Assembly: GCA_002336935.1 (NCBI GenBank)
Contig: DDEW01000018.1
Location: 1-64,000, forward strand
From: Candidatus Saccharibacteria bacterium UBA1944
GTDB lineage: Bacteria > Patescibacteriota > Saccharimonadia > Saccharimonadales > Saccharimonadaceae
DNA: 64,000 bases
Direction of reading: 5' to 3'
The stretch's first letter is position 1; each line of letters starts with the position of its first letter. The position numbers and the translations under genes were made by a program. The notes below the pieces were generated by a model. It was given only the letters and a program-made list of their open reading frames with translations. It was not told where the DNA came from and ran no database searches. Below are positions 1 to 8,342 of the stretch, piece by piece.

Positions 1-578
1 TAGTACTCCTTGTTCCTATTGTGCCAATTATCATCGTGCTTTCACTCTTACAAAAAATCTTTGCGCCAGGCCCAATCTTTTATGTTAGCAAGCGGCTCAG
101 CCAATTTAGCAAACCCGTAAACCTTGTGAAGTTTCGTACCATGGGTGCACAGTATGGCAAAAAAGATGCCAGCCTAGAGTTTGAAGATATGGGCCGGCCA
201 GACTTGGCTAGCGAATATCGAAAAAACCACAAGGTTGTCAATGATCCACGCATTACAGGTATTGGTAAGTTCCTGCGTGAAACATCGCTCGACGAATTGC
301 CACAAATATTTAACGTACTGCGTGGTGATTTAAGCCTTGTCGGGCCACGACCTATCTTGCCTCAAGAAGTCAACTTCAACAAAAACCGCACCGCACTACT
401 CCACAGTGTCAAAAGTGGCGTGACCGGCCTATGGCAAGTATCAGGCCGTAGCGAGCTTAGCTTTGAAGAGCGAATTGAACTTGAACTATACTACGCGCAA
501 AACTGGAGCTTCTGGTTGGACCTGCGTATTTTGTTCAAAACCATTGGTGTTGTGCTACGCAAAACTGGAGCCAAGTAG
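1..578 (+). CDS. Initiating bacterial sugar transferase (phosphoglycosyl transferase), 5' end cut by window
   Basis: Transfers a sugar-1-phosphate from a nucleotide sugar to undecaprenyl phosphate, the first step in building a lipid-linked surface glycan at the inner face of the membrane. The reading frame is open to the window edge, so the Met at 21 is probably internal and the N-terminal membrane part is missing. About 191 residues are visible. Family motifs seen are KFRTM, DPRITGIGKFLR followed by SLDELPQ (the Asp-Glu pair typical of the catalytic site), the block SLVGPRP, and a C-terminal LWQVSGR segment. The stop codon overlaps the GTG start of the next glycosyltransferase by one base, so the two are probably cotranscribed. 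The sugar used (Glc, Gal or a HexNAc) cannot be read from the sequence. Confidence 0.93.
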   Translation, partial: VLLVPIVPIIIVLSLLQKIFAPGPIFYVSKRLSQFSKPVNLVKFRTMGAQYGKKDASLEFEDMGRPDLASEYRKNHKVVNDPRITGIGKFLRETSLDELPQIFNVLRGDLSLVGPRPILPQEVNFNKNRTALLHSVKSGVTGLWQVSGRSELSFEERIELELYYAQNWSFWLDLRILFKTIGVVLRKTGAK

Positions 579-1696
579 TGGCCACGGCACCAAAAATTGC
601 CATTGTTGCCGACTGGCTCACGAACATGGGGGGTGCCGAGGAAGTAGTATTGGCGCTAGCTGAAGCCTTCCCGAGAGCGCCAATTTATACGAGCACCTAC
701 GTGCCACAAAATATGCCACGCTTTGCAAAATATGATGTGCGAACCACCTACCTACAAAACCTGCCAGGTCCACTCAAAAAACTTCACAAACTTATGCCCA
801 TATTACGCGTACGGGCTTTTCGCGCACTCGACCTCAGCGAGTTCGATATCATCATCAGCAGCAGCAGCGCTGAAGCTAAGCAGGTTCGTAAAACACGTGA
901 GGGGCAAGTGCACCTGTGTTATTGCCACACCCCTATTCGCTACTACTGGAGTCACTACAAAGAGTACAAGAAGGATCCTGGATTTGGAGTGCTAAATCCA
1001 CTGATTCGCCTGGGCATGCCACTTTTTGTGCCGTCGCAGCGCAACGCAGACTATAGGGCCGCTCAAGCTGTGGATGTGTTCATTGCTAACTCTGCTGAGT
1101 GTCAAAAACGAATTGAAAAATACTACCATCGCAAAAGCACCGTTATTCACCCGCCGGTCAATGTTGCGCGTTTTGTTCCAGCCAGAGAGCGTGGCGACCA
1201 CTATGTGACCGTCGGCAGGCAAGTTCCCTACAAGCGCTACGACTTAGTAGTGCAGGCATGCAGCCAGCTAGGCGTGCCGCTGTGGGTATTCGGGAACGGG
1301 CCCGAGCATGACAAACTCGTTACACTCGCTGGCCCTACCGTACAGTTCCGCACCAACCGCCATACCGATGCGTCTGATGAACAGCTTGAGGCAGCGCTTA
1401 ATAACGCCCGGGGCTTTATTTATGCAGCCGAAGAAGACTTCGGCATTGTACAAGCTGAAGCGCTTGCCGCTGGTGCGCCAGTGATAGCCTATGGCAAGGC
1501 CGGCACACTGGATATCGTGCAAGATGGCGAAACGGGTGTGCTGTTCCATGAGCAAACCGTCGAAGCCATCACTGCAGCAATCGCTCATGCTCAAACAAGC
1601 ACGTTCTTCCCTAGTAAACTCAACCGTACCGCACGACGATTCGACAAAAGCCTCTTCATTACTAAAATTCGCAAAATAGTAGAAAGCAACCGATGA
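578..1696 (+). CDS. GT4-family glycosyltransferase
   Basis: Predicted retaining GT-B glycosyltransferase of 372 residues, acting in the cytoplasm on the lipid-linked glycan started by the preceding sugar transferase. The N-terminal half has the GGAEE loop typical of GT4 acceptor domains. The C-terminal half has the EX7E signature (EDFGIVQAE) followed by the GAPVIAYGKAG nucleotide-sugar-binding segment. The GTG start shares one base with the upstream TAG stop, so translational coupling is likely. The stop lies 4 bases before the Nudix gene. Donor and acceptor sugars are unknown. Confidence 0.93.
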   Translation: MATAPKIAIVADWLTNMGGAEEVVLALAEAFPRAPIYTSTYVPQNMPRFAKYDVRTTYLQNLPGPLKKLHKLMPILRVRAFRALDLSEFDIIISSSSAEAKQVRKTREGQVHLCYCHTPIRYYWSHYKEYKKDPGFGVLNPLIRLGMPLFVPSQRNADYRAAQAVDVFIANSAECQKRIEKYYHRKSTVIHPPVNVARFVPARERGDHYVTVGRQVPYKRYDLVVQACSQLGVPLWVFGNGPEHDKLVTLAGPTVQFRTNRHTDASDEQLEAALNNARGFIYAAEEDFGIVQAEALAAGAPVIAYGKAGTLDIVQDGETGVLFHEQTVEAITAAIAHAQTSTFFPSKLNRTARRFDKSLFITKIRKIVESNR

Positions 1697-1700
1697 ACCC

Positions 1701-2246
1701 ATGAACGAGCAACCGCCAAAAGTACCTACCGCATCAAAAGTCGTCTACCAAAATCCATGGATTACCATTCACGAAGACGAGACAATAACGCCCGATGGTA
1801 GCAAGGGAATGTATGGCTATATGGAGTCGAAAGACTCGGTCATGGTAGTAGTGCTTGATGAGCAACGGCGGGTGTTTTTGGTGCGTGCCTACAAGTACCC
1901 TTCAAAAAGTTGGGGATGGGAGCTGCCTGGCGGCGGTGGAGATGGCGAACATCTACTAGATGCATCCAAACGCGAACTTGAAGAAGAAACGGGAATACGC
2001 GCCGATAGCTGGGAATTACTTGGCAAGCACTATGTGTGCAATGGCCTGATGACGGAACAAATGGCCACTTACTTAGCCCGTGGCCACCATGCTGATGGCC
2101 AAAAGGAGCAGTCCGATGAAACATTCGCCGCTATGCGTTTTTTTAGCCTTGAGGAAATTGACGCTATGATTGCACAAGGCGATATAAACGACTGCCAAAC
2201 CATGACGGCACTCCACCTGCTAAAAATAAAGCTTGCCAACGGCTAG
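1701..2246 (+). CDS. Nudix hydrolase (ADP-ribose pyrophosphatase-like)
   Basis: Predicted to hydrolyse a nucleoside diphosphate linked to another moiety, such as ADP-ribose or a nucleotide sugar, in the cytoplasm. The 181-residue protein has a complete Nudix box fitting GX5EX7REUXEEXGU (GGGGDGE, seven residues, then RELEEETGI near residues 75-97), so the metal-binding glutamates are intact. Overall layout resembles ADP-ribose/nucleotide-sugar pyrophosphatases rather than MutT. It is third in a tight plus-strand unit with two glycan genes, so a nucleotide-sugar substrate is possible, but that is inference. Its TAG stop is interlocked with the stop of the convergent gene in the palindrome CTAG at 2243-2246. 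No strong ribosome binding site is visible. Confidence 0.92.
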   Translation: MNEQPPKVPTASKVVYQNPWITIHEDETITPDGSKGMYGYMESKDSVMVVVLDEQRRVFLVRAYKYPSKSWGWELPGGGGDGEHLLDASKRELEEETGIRADSWELLGKHYVCNGLMTEQMATYLARGHHADGQKEQSDETFAAMRFFSLEEIDAMIAQGDINDCQTMTALHLLKIKLANG

Positions 2247-3994
2247 TACGCCGTACCGCCATAGCCCCAGCCATAACCAGGGTAGGCATATGCCTTGTGG
2301 TAGTCGGTGATTTTGTGCTTGCCGTCAAGCTGCGCGCCAACTGGTGCAATATAGAGCTCACTTTGGTTCTTGCCATAGAGCACGTAGTCGTTGGTGACCC
2401 AGCCATATGCACCATACTCACCAATGCTCAGTTGGTTGCCATTGGTTAAGTCGCGGCCAGCTGCAAATACCACATTGCGGCCATCACGTTGTTCGGTCCA
2501 CAAGGCTTTTTCGCCATTTGGTGACATTAGGTAGCTCAAGCGACTGTTGTAGAACGCCACATCATCGCTTTCTGCGATGGCAAGCTTCCCGGCCGCATAG
2601 CGGTAGAAAGCCTTTGTATTATCCGCTTTGCCTATGCGAATCATCACCACTCCAGGCTTTTGCAATACTGTGTCAATATACGTGTCACCTTGCTGTGGAA
2701 TGTCTTTCGCGGTTGTCTTCAGGTCACCATCGGCCACAACTGCCATTACACTCGCTGCCCGATTTTTATCGGCATACGCCTGGCTATACTGCCAGTATTT
2801 TGTATATACCACCTTCCCATCAGCAACAAAAGCCTGCGAAATATGTTGCGCAGCCATATCGTAATAGCTCGTACCAATCCCTACGCTACTGTCAACAACG
2901 TTTCGCTGATCAGTTTCGGCATTGTAGCTCACCAGCGACTCGGTACCATTCTGCCAAGGATTTTGTTTGTAGTTTGTTGCTTTGTAATAAAACTTTTCAC
3001 CAACCCATCCAATAGGATCATAGCCCGCCTCTGCTTCATCAACAGTAGTAAGTTTACCTGTTTTTGCGGTAATCATGTATAGTTTTGGCCATGTAGCGTC
3101 TCGCCGTGATATAAGCATCAAGTGGTTCCAACTTGGCGAAGCAATGAGGCTTGTTTCGGTATCACTTTCACGCCCCGAAGCGCTCAGTACAACAGCAGGA
3201 GCAGATCCATCAAGGTTTGCGCTCATGACATCAATTTTGCCGGTACGCTTACTCAAAAAATACACCTTACCCGCGGGGACCAACTTCACCTCAACCATAG
3301 GGTCCTCACCCACTTTCATGGTGATACTGATTTCATACGGATTGTAACCATCGGCCTTCACGGTACCGGTTTGCGCATCGGCCTTCACGGGCAACACCAC
3401 ACTCGCCTTCCCTGTATCATCGCTCAATGCACTCGTGCCTTCAATTGCGATCATCGCGCCCTTCACTGGCTTGCCGGTAAGCGAGTTGAGCACAGAAAAG
3501 CTCGCACTGCGACCCAATGCAACAATTTTGATGGTGGTATCCTTTTCGGGCATTAGTACCGGCACGGTATGGGTGGTAGTTTTGGTTGTGTAGTTTTTCT
3601 TTTCGACTACCAGCTGGTGCTCGCCGACAGCAACGCTGTTCACACGGGCAACCCCCTTGGCATCGGTTTCAACATCGAAGCGCCCAAGCGAGACTTTGGC
3701 GGCACTTACCGGTTTGCCACTATTGGCATCAACAACGGTCAACGCCACCGACTTCGTGACAAAAAGGCCAAGTAATCCATAGCGAGTAAACGGAATGCCG
3801 AGCAGTGTTCCTATAACAATGGCTACAATCACAGCGGTAATAATCAGCTTTCGACGATGGTGCGTTTTTTCGTTCTTCTCAGCCGTCGGCTCAAGCCCCG
3901 TTTCAGTTGCTTCAGTAGCCTCGGGCGCTGTATCTTCAGCCTCTTCAATCAAATCAACCGCTTGCTCAATCGCCTTTTCTTCGTCTTTTCTCAT
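2243..3994 (-). CDS. Membrane-anchored protein with two Ig-like/carboxypeptidase-regulatory-like domains and a TolB-like beta-propeller
   Basis: I do not recognise a named family. The 583-residue protein has an acidic cytoplasmic N-terminus (about residues 1-45), one membrane segment (about 48-72) and a large predicted extracellular part. That part begins with two beta-sandwich-type repeats: VVDANSGKPVSAAKVSLG with a later AKGVARV, then VLNSLTGKPVKGAMIAIEG with TGKASVV. These resemble carboxypeptidase-regulatory or PEGA-type domains. From about residue 245 there are WD/TolB-like blades (KIDVMSANLDG, KLYMITAKTGKL, YIAPVGAQLDG). Such proteins often sense or bind wall or surface ligands. The start has a GAGGGTG ribosome binding site just upstream. 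It probably stands alone and converges on the Nudix gene. Confidence 0.75.
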   Translation of the reverse strand: MRKDEEKAIEQAVDLIEEAEDTAPEATEATETGLEPTAEKNEKTHHRRKLIITAVIVAIVIGTLLGIPFTRYGLLGLFVTKSVALTVVDANSGKPVSAAKVSLGRFDVETDAKGVARVNSVAVGEHQLVVEKKNYTTKTTTHTVPVLMPEKDTTIKIVALGRSASFSVLNSLTGKPVKGAMIAIEGTSALSDDTGKASVVLPVKADAQTGTVKADGYNPYEISITMKVGEDPMVEVKLVPAGKVYFLSKRTGKIDVMSANLDGSAPAVVLSASGRESDTETSLIASPSWNHLMLISRRDATWPKLYMITAKTGKLTTVDEAEAGYDPIGWVGEKFYYKATNYKQNPWQNGTESLVSYNAETDQRNVVDSSVGIGTSYYDMAAQHISQAFVADGKVVYTKYWQYSQAYADKNRAASVMAVVADGDLKTTAKDIPQQGDTYIDTVLQKPGVVMIRIGKADNTKAFYRYAAGKLAIAESDDVAFYNSRLSYLMSPNGEKALWTEQRDGRNVVFAAGRDLTNGNQLSIGEYGAYGWVTNDYVLYGKNQSELYIAPVGAQLDGKHKITDYHKAYAYPGYGWGYGGTAY

Positions 3995-4056
3995 GTCACC
4001 CTCACTCTCTGCTCACAGTCTAGTCGATTGTTTATGCTGCCGCAAGCTATAAAGAT

Positions 4057-4085
4057 ACCCCATCCCGCGCAGAGCGGAATGGGGT
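4057..4085 (-). terminator. Probable terminator of the GC-rich orphan gene
   Basis: ACCCCATCCCGC at 4057-4068 pairs with GCGGAATGGGGT at 4074-4085 (11 of 12 pairs) around a five-base loop. On the minus strand it is followed by ATCTTTATAG, a weak T-rich tail. It lies between the stop of the 4120-4797 gene and the next minus-strand gene, so it probably ends the first. Confidence 0.6.
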
Positions 4086-4119
4086 TAGGGGGAAGGCCGA
4101 AGAGCGGGGTTGGTGCGGA

Positions 4120-4797
4120 CTACTCGGTCCACACCGCCTGCTCGATTGCCTTGATGAGCCACGCGGGCGGGGTAGTAGCACCGTAGTACACCACCGCCAC
4201 ATTCTCGACGTCGCTGAACGTTGTGAAGGTCACCAGGTTCTCGGTACAGCCCTTCATGTCCCAGCCGGTGTAGCCACCGTCGTACGAGCCGCCCCAGCTG
4301 ATGGGCTTCTGCTTGCCTTCAGCAGCACGGGGGCACTTGGCGGTCAGCTCTTCGCTGAACTCGCTCCAGCCGAAGTCAGCTGAGAACGCGATGGTCATCA
4401 CCTTCTCACCTGCCGGCGTGCGGTAGGTGCTGCGAACCTCACCGTACTTGCCCTTGGTGGCGCCAACCAGCACGCTCCTCTTGGGGAGAGCAACGGTGTA
4501 GCCGTTGAAGTTGGCGGTCTTGCTCACTTGTGCCGACGGCCGAGCGGAAGTGCTCGGAGTAGCCGAGGCGGTCGGCCGAGTGGGCGACACCGATGCAGAC
4601 GGCGAGAGTGACGGGGTTGCCGTCACCGTTGCGGCCGCTGTGGACGTCTGTGTAGGCGTCGCGAGCGGTGGGCTTGGAGGTGTGGTGCTCGTGGATTCAC
4701 TCGGTCGGGTCATCAGGTAGATGGCGGCACCGACGAGCAGCACCAGCACCAGAGCGACAACTCGGCGCTTCTTGAGCGCGCGTAGTAACCGGCTCAC
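4120..4797 (-). CDS. GC-rich orphan membrane-anchored protein with Ser/Thr/Pro-rich stalk
   Basis: Family not recognised. With the chosen GTG start (SD GGAAGGA six bases upstream at about 4804-4810) the protein has about 225 residues: a basic N-terminus, one membrane helix (about residues 15-32, rich in Val/Leu/Ala), a low-complexity Thr/Ser/Pro/Ala stalk (about 35-95) and a C-terminal globular domain of about 130 residues with a possible disulfide pair (Cys in TAKCPR and MKGCTE). The fold would face outward. Base and codon use are clearly more GC-rich than in every neighbour, with many GTG, CTC, GCG and ACC codons, which suggests recent transfer from a high-GC donor such as an actinobacterium. 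It has its own promoter at 4854-4882 and its own hairpin terminator. Confidence 0.78.
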   Translation of the reverse strand: MSRLLRALKKRRVVALVLVLLVGAAIYLMTRPSESTSTTPPSPPLATPTQTSTAAATVTATPSLSPSASVSPTRPTASATPSTSARPSAQVSKTANFNGYTVALPKRSVLVGATKGKYGEVRSTYRTPAGEKVMTIAFSADFGWSEFSEELTAKCPRAAEGKQKPISWGGSYDGGYTGWDMKGCTENLVTFTTFSDVENVAVVYYGATTPPAWLIKAIEQAVWTE

Positions 4798-4853
4798 GGG
4801 GTATCCTTCCACTAGTAGGTGCGCCTAAAGCTTGTGCAGATAGGTCGGATACT

Positions 4854-4882
4854 ATTTTACAACTTTTACTCCTATGTGTCAA
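4854..4882 (-). promoter_or_regulatory. Sigma70-type promoter for the orphan gene
   Basis: On the minus strand TTGACA (4877-4882), a 17-base spacer and TAAAAT (4854-4859). It begins just past the glmS stop, giving an mRNA leader of about 50 bases that contains the GGAAGGA ribosome binding site of the 4120-4797 gene. Confidence 0.7.
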
Positions 4883-4883
4883 T

Positions 4884-6710
4884 CTATTCAACCGTGACGC
4901 TCTTGGCGAGATTCCGCGGTTGATCCACGTCATTACCCCGCGCTACCGCAATGTAGTAGGCCAGCATTTGTGATACTACATTGAAAAGGAGCGGCGTGAG
5001 CAGTTTGAGCTTGGTTGAAATCCGTACTACTGATTCTGCCTGCACCTTTTTGGTAGTATCGGTTATCACAATGGCGTGCGCACCGCGAGCATTCATTTCG
5101 ATCAGATTGCTTTGGGTTTTTTCGTAGAGCCAGTTATCTTGCAGGTAGCACACCTCAAAGAAGCGATCGTCAATCAGGGCAATCGGGCCGTGTTTGAGCT
5201 CACCGGCCGCGTAGCCCTCGGCTTGTATATAGCTCACCTCCTTCAGTTTTAGCGCGCCTTCAAGCGCAACCGGGTACAGCGTATCACGTCCCACATAGAG
5301 CGCATGATCATAGTGAGCATACTTCTTGGCAAGTTTTTTTATATCACCTTCGTAGCGATCGAGTACTTTCTCAATTTCATCTGGCAACATATCAAGCTCG
5401 CGTATATAGTCGGCTAGTTCTTTGGGCTTGGCACCTTTGACGCCTGCCATCATCAAGCCAAATATTGTCATTGCGGCTACCTGAGACGTGAAGGCTTTGG
5501 TGCTCGCCACGCTAATTTCAGCCCCCACATGTACATACACGCCGCCATCCACTTCACGGGCGATAGTGCTGCCGACAGCATTCACCACCCCCAGACAACG
5601 CACGCCGCGTCGCTTAAGCTCTTGCAAACAGGCGAGTGTGTCGGCCGTTTCGCCGCTCTGGCTGACGATTAGTGCGGTAGTGTGGGCTGGCACGTGGAAC
5701 GATCGGTACCTCAGCTCACTGGCGATATGAGAGCTATAGGTGACACCTTCGGTAAATTGCTCCATCAAGTAGCTGGCCATCAGGCCAGCATAATAGGCCG
5801 TACCGCAGCCCACAATCATGACATGCTCAACCTCGCGCAGTTCATCGTCAGTCATGTTCAGACCACCAAGCCTCGCGTAGTCTTTTTCGGCATCGACACG
5901 GCCGCTGAGCGTTGCCCTCACACTATGTGGTTGCTCGTGAATTTCTTTGAGCAAAAAGTGGTCAAAGCCCTTTTTCTGGATCGCTTGCAAGTCCATTTCA
6001 AGCGTTTCAATTTCAGCATCAACTGCATGCACGTCAATATCGTACAGTTGCACACCTTCACGAGTACATAGTCCAATTTCACCATCATGCAAATATATCA
6101 CTCGATTGGTATAGCCCACGAGCGCGCTAGCATCGCTCGCAACATATGTTTCGCCGTCACCCACTCCCACAATGAGCGGGCTACCCTTGCGGGCCACTAC
6201 AATTTCGTTCGGATTTTTGACACTAAATACTGCAATGCCATACGCACCCACCACCATGCCGAGCGCCCCGCTCACTGCCTCGAGCAGACTATCGGCCGTC
6301 TGATACACATAGTCAATGAGGGCAGTCAGCACTTCTGTATCTGTGTCGCTCTTAAATATGTAGTCTCGTTTCGTGAGCATCGCTTTTAGCTCTTGGTAAT
6401 TTTCTATGATGCCGTTGTGGACCAAATAAATATTTCCGACTGCATGGGGGTGAGCGTTGCGTTTGCTGGGTGCTCCATGAGTTGCCCACCGAGTGTGCCC
6501 AATACCGACAGTGTCATCGGTCTTGTGTTCATTGACCTTATCTTCAAGCTCTGCTACCTTGCCCTTGGCCCTCAGCAGCGTTGCTCTACCTTTAGGGTCA
6601 ACTGTTGCTACACCAGCACTATCATACCCTCGGTATTCAAGCCGCTTCAACCCGCTTACTAAGATAGGTTGAGCTGTTTTTGTTCCGATATAGCCTACTA
6701 TTCCGCACAT
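4884..6710 (-). CDS. glmS: Glutamine--fructose-6-phosphate aminotransferase (isomerizing)
   Basis: Makes glucosamine-6-phosphate from fructose-6-phosphate and glutamine, the entry step to UDP-GlcNAc for peptidoglycan and surface glycans. The 608-residue length is standard. The N-terminal glutaminase domain begins MCGIVGYIG with the catalytic Cys directly after Met and the RGYDSAG motif. Two SIS domains follow, with IVSQSGETADT, AEISVASTKAFTSQ and the C-terminal LAKSVTVE tail of the isomerase site. The start has a strong AAAGGAG ribosome binding site seven bases upstream. The leader contains a short perfect hairpin (6731-6746). It lies between the mannose-1-phosphate guanylyltransferase gene and the orphan membrane protein, consistent with amino-sugar supply for the local glycan genes. 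Confidence 0.98.
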   Translation of the reverse strand: MCGIVGYIGTKTAQPILVSGLKRLEYRGYDSAGVATVDPKGRATLLRAKGKVAELEDKVNEHKTDDTVGIGHTRWATHGAPSKRNAHPHAVGNIYLVHNGIIENYQELKAMLTKRDYIFKSDTDTEVLTALIDYVYQTADSLLEAVSGALGMVVGAYGIAVFSVKNPNEIVVARKGSPLIVGVGDGETYVASDASALVGYTNRVIYLHDGEIGLCTREGVQLYDIDVHAVDAEIETLEMDLQAIQKKGFDHFLLKEIHEQPHSVRATLSGRVDAEKDYARLGGLNMTDDELREVEHVMIVGCGTAYYAGLMASYLMEQFTEGVTYSSHIASELRYRSFHVPAHTTALIVSQSGETADTLACLQELKRRGVRCLGVVNAVGSTIAREVDGGVYVHVGAEISVASTKAFTSQVAAMTIFGLMMAGVKGAKPKELADYIRELDMLPDEIEKVLDRYEGDIKKLAKKYAHYDHALYVGRDTLYPVALEGALKLKEVSYIQAEGYAAGELKHGPIALIDDRFFEVCYLQDNWLYEKTQSNLIEMNARGAHAIVITDTTKKVQAESVVRISTKLKLLTPLLFNVVSQMLAYYIAVARGNDVDQPRNLAKSVTVE

Positions 6711-6730
6711 GGTTGCGCTCCTTTAGTTAT

Positions 6731-6746
6731 GGTGTTGTTCAACACC
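6731..6746. promoter_or_regulatory. Perfect dyad in the glmS leader
   Basis: GGTGTTG (6731-6737), TT, CAACACC (6740-6746) is a perfect inverted repeat about 20 bases upstream of the glmS start and just before its ribosome binding site. It could be an operator or an mRNA hairpin. It is too short to be a glmS ribozyme. Confidence 0.4.
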
Positions 6747-6781
6747 CGCTTCTTTCATTAAAGCGCATCCCATGTCCAAAG

Positions 6782-6797
6782 TCTATAAATTTATAGA
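6782..6797. repeat. AT-rich 16-base perfect palindrome
   Basis: TCTATAAA followed by TTTATAGA lies in the 116-base spacer between the guanylyltransferase stop and the glmS start. It could be a regulator site or a weak transcription end. AT-rich palindromes also arise by chance. Confidence 0.3.
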
Positions 6798-6826
6798 AAT
6801 ACTAAAAATGTGATAATTACAACTAA

Positions 6827-7870
6827 TTATTCTTGTAGTTTCTTGGCTACATCACCACACTTCGCGCTCACGTCTTTGCGGGCGACAAGTATGCCATCGG
6901 GGGTATTAACTACCACTACATTGTCTAGACCAATTACGGCAACCGGTTTCTTCGGCTCTTCATTGCGTACATAAACGCTTTCTACTTCAATTGTGTGGAC
7001 ATTCTCACCGTGGAAGTAGTTGCCTTGCTCATCCTTTGGCACGACATCATGAAGGTCTTTGAAGTTGCCAATATCCATCCAGTCAAAGCTAGCAGATACG
7101 ACAGCTAGCTTTTGCGCTTTTTCAATCAACGCCACATCGATCACTTGATTGTCTAGCTCAAGGTATGCCTGATTGTATCTGTCACTACCATGTACGTCGA
7201 TTGATGCAAGCTTCTCATAATTCGCTTGTAGTTCAGGTGCACTCTGCTTCATTTCACCAAGAAACGTATTGACTGAGCCGACGAAATAGCCACAGTTCCA
7301 CAAATAATCCCCCGATGCTACGTAGCGGAGCGCAGTTTCATAGTCTGGCTTCTCCTTAAATGATTGCACATTGTAGACGCCGGCTGACTCGTCTATGACA
7401 CCGTCTCGCTCAATATAGCCAAATCCCGTCGAAGGGAATGTTGGCTCAATACCAATGAGCACAATTTCTTTGTTCTCCTCAGAGATACGTGCAGCGGTGT
7501 GAAACGACCGCGCAAATCCATTTAAGTCCCTCACATTGTGATCAGAGTGAATAAAGGCAACTGGCTCATTTAGATCATGGTTGCGTGCAATGTAATCAAG
7601 AGCAAAAATGATACAATGAGCGGTTCCCCGGCGGCCTGGTTCAATCAGAAACGCTTCGTCTGGCAGTTCTGGCAGTTGTTCGCGTAGCTCATCTGAGTGA
7701 CTGGCTTCCGTGACAATGTAAACAATTTCACCTAGTCTTGCGGCACGATCATATGCTTGCTGCACCATTGTGCGCGTACTAGAAAGTGCTAAAAGTTGTT
7801 TCGGCTTATTAGGAGTCGAAAGCGGCCATAAACGCGTTCCCGATCCTCCTGCAATAATAACGGTAATCAT
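6827..7870 (-). CDS. manC: Mannose-1-phosphate guanylyltransferase
   Basis: Predicted to make GDP-mannose from mannose-1-phosphate and GTP for surface mannan or related glycans. The 347-residue length fits the single-domain GDP-mannose pyrophosphorylases that lack a fused isomerase. The N-terminus carries the nucleotidyltransferase signature GGSGTRLWPLS and the following NKPKQLL. FIHSDHNV fits the metal-binding position, and FKEKPD and WNCGYF are typical of the sugar-binding site. A separate phosphomannose isomerase-type cupin gene lies at 34106-34654 and would supply mannose-6-phosphate. The minus-strand TATAAT at 7877-7882 ends six bases before the ATG, so the mRNA is probably leaderless. 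A closely related hexose-1-phosphate nucleotidyltransferase specificity cannot be excluded. Confidence 0.9.
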   Translation of the reverse strand: MITVIIAGGSGTRLWPLSTPNKPKQLLALSSTRTMVQQAYDRAARLGEIVYIVTEASHSDELREQLPELPDEAFLIEPGRRGTAHCIIFALDYIARNHDLNEPVAFIHSDHNVRDLNGFARSFHTAARISEENKEIVLIGIEPTFPSTGFGYIERDGVIDESAGVYNVQSFKEKPDYETALRYVASGDYLWNCGYFVGSVNTFLGEMKQSAPELQANYEKLASIDVHGSDRYNQAYLELDNQVIDVALIEKAQKLAVVSASFDWMDIGNFKDLHDVVPKDEQGNYFHGENVHTIEVESVYVRNEEPKKPVAVIGLDNVVVVNTPDGILVARKDVSAKCGDVAKKLQE

Positions 7871-7876
7871 ATACTA

Positions 7877-7882
7877 ATTATA
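7877..7882 (-). promoter_or_regulatory. -10 box of manC, leaderless arrangement
   Basis: TATAAT on the minus strand with six bases between it and the ATG at 7870. No Shine-Dalgarno sequence can fit, so transcription probably begins at or next to the start codon. Confidence 0.65.
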
Positions 7883-7930
7883 CCCATCATTTAAAAACCA
7901 GCAAAAATATCTTTTGAAAAGCTAGGCAGG

Positions 7931-7936
7931 TATAAT
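7931..7936 (+). promoter_or_regulatory. -10 box of the GtrA gene, leaderless arrangement
   Basis: TATAAT followed by seven bases (AGCAAGT) and the ATG at 7944. The upstream TTGAAA at 7914-7919 is only 11 bases away, so there is no canonical -35. Confidence 0.65.
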
Positions 7937-7943
7937 AGCAAGT

Positions 7944-8342
7944 ATGGCCAGGATGGGTGCACACTTAAACCAATTTTTGAAGTACTTTGGAGTCGCAGCA
8001 GTCGGATACATTTTTGATTTTGGTATGATGGTTGGACTGCATGAGATACTCCATATTCACTATCTTCCTGCGGCTATTGCCGGCTTCATTTTTGGGCTTG
8101 TCGTGGTTTATATTCTTAGTAATCGTTATGTCTTCGGTCGATCAAAACTGAATTCAAAATCAGTTGAGTTTGGGATCTTTGCCTTGATTGGTGTGATTGG
8201 TCTTGGTGTTCTAACGACATTGATGTGGCTCCTCACTGATATCGCCCACCTAAGCTACCTTGTTTCAAAGATATTAGCCACTGTTGCTGTATATATGTGG
8301 AACTTTTTAGCACGGCGCAGTCTCTATCATAACGATGTTTAG
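7944..8342 (+). CDS. GtrA-family membrane protein
   Basis: GtrA-type proteins are small four-helix membrane proteins thought to help flip polyprenyl-phosphate sugars across the membrane. This one has 132 residues, four hydrophobic segments and the family pattern: the first helix with FLKYFGVAAVGYIFDF, NRYVFGRS after helix two, and the C-terminal WNFLARRSLY. It stands alone between manC and a convergent gene. Its TAG stop is interlocked with the opposing TAA (bases 8339-8342). It has no ribosome binding site and is read from the leaderless promoter at 7931. Confidence 0.9.
   Translation: MARMGAHLNQFLKYFGVAAVGYIFDFGMMVGLHEILHIHYLPAAIAGFIFGLVVVYILSNRYVFGRSKLNSKSVEFGIFALIGVIGLGVLTTLMWLLTDIAHLSYLVSKILATVAVYMWNFLARRSLYHNDV

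Noticed and set aside
1268..1702. 144-codon minus-strand open frame
   Set aside because: It is antisense to the well-supported GT4 gene (578-1696) and has no domain or start signal.
6711..6826. glmS ribozyme
   Set aside because: The spacer is only 116 bases and has only short palindromes, not the ribozyme core with its double pseudoknot.
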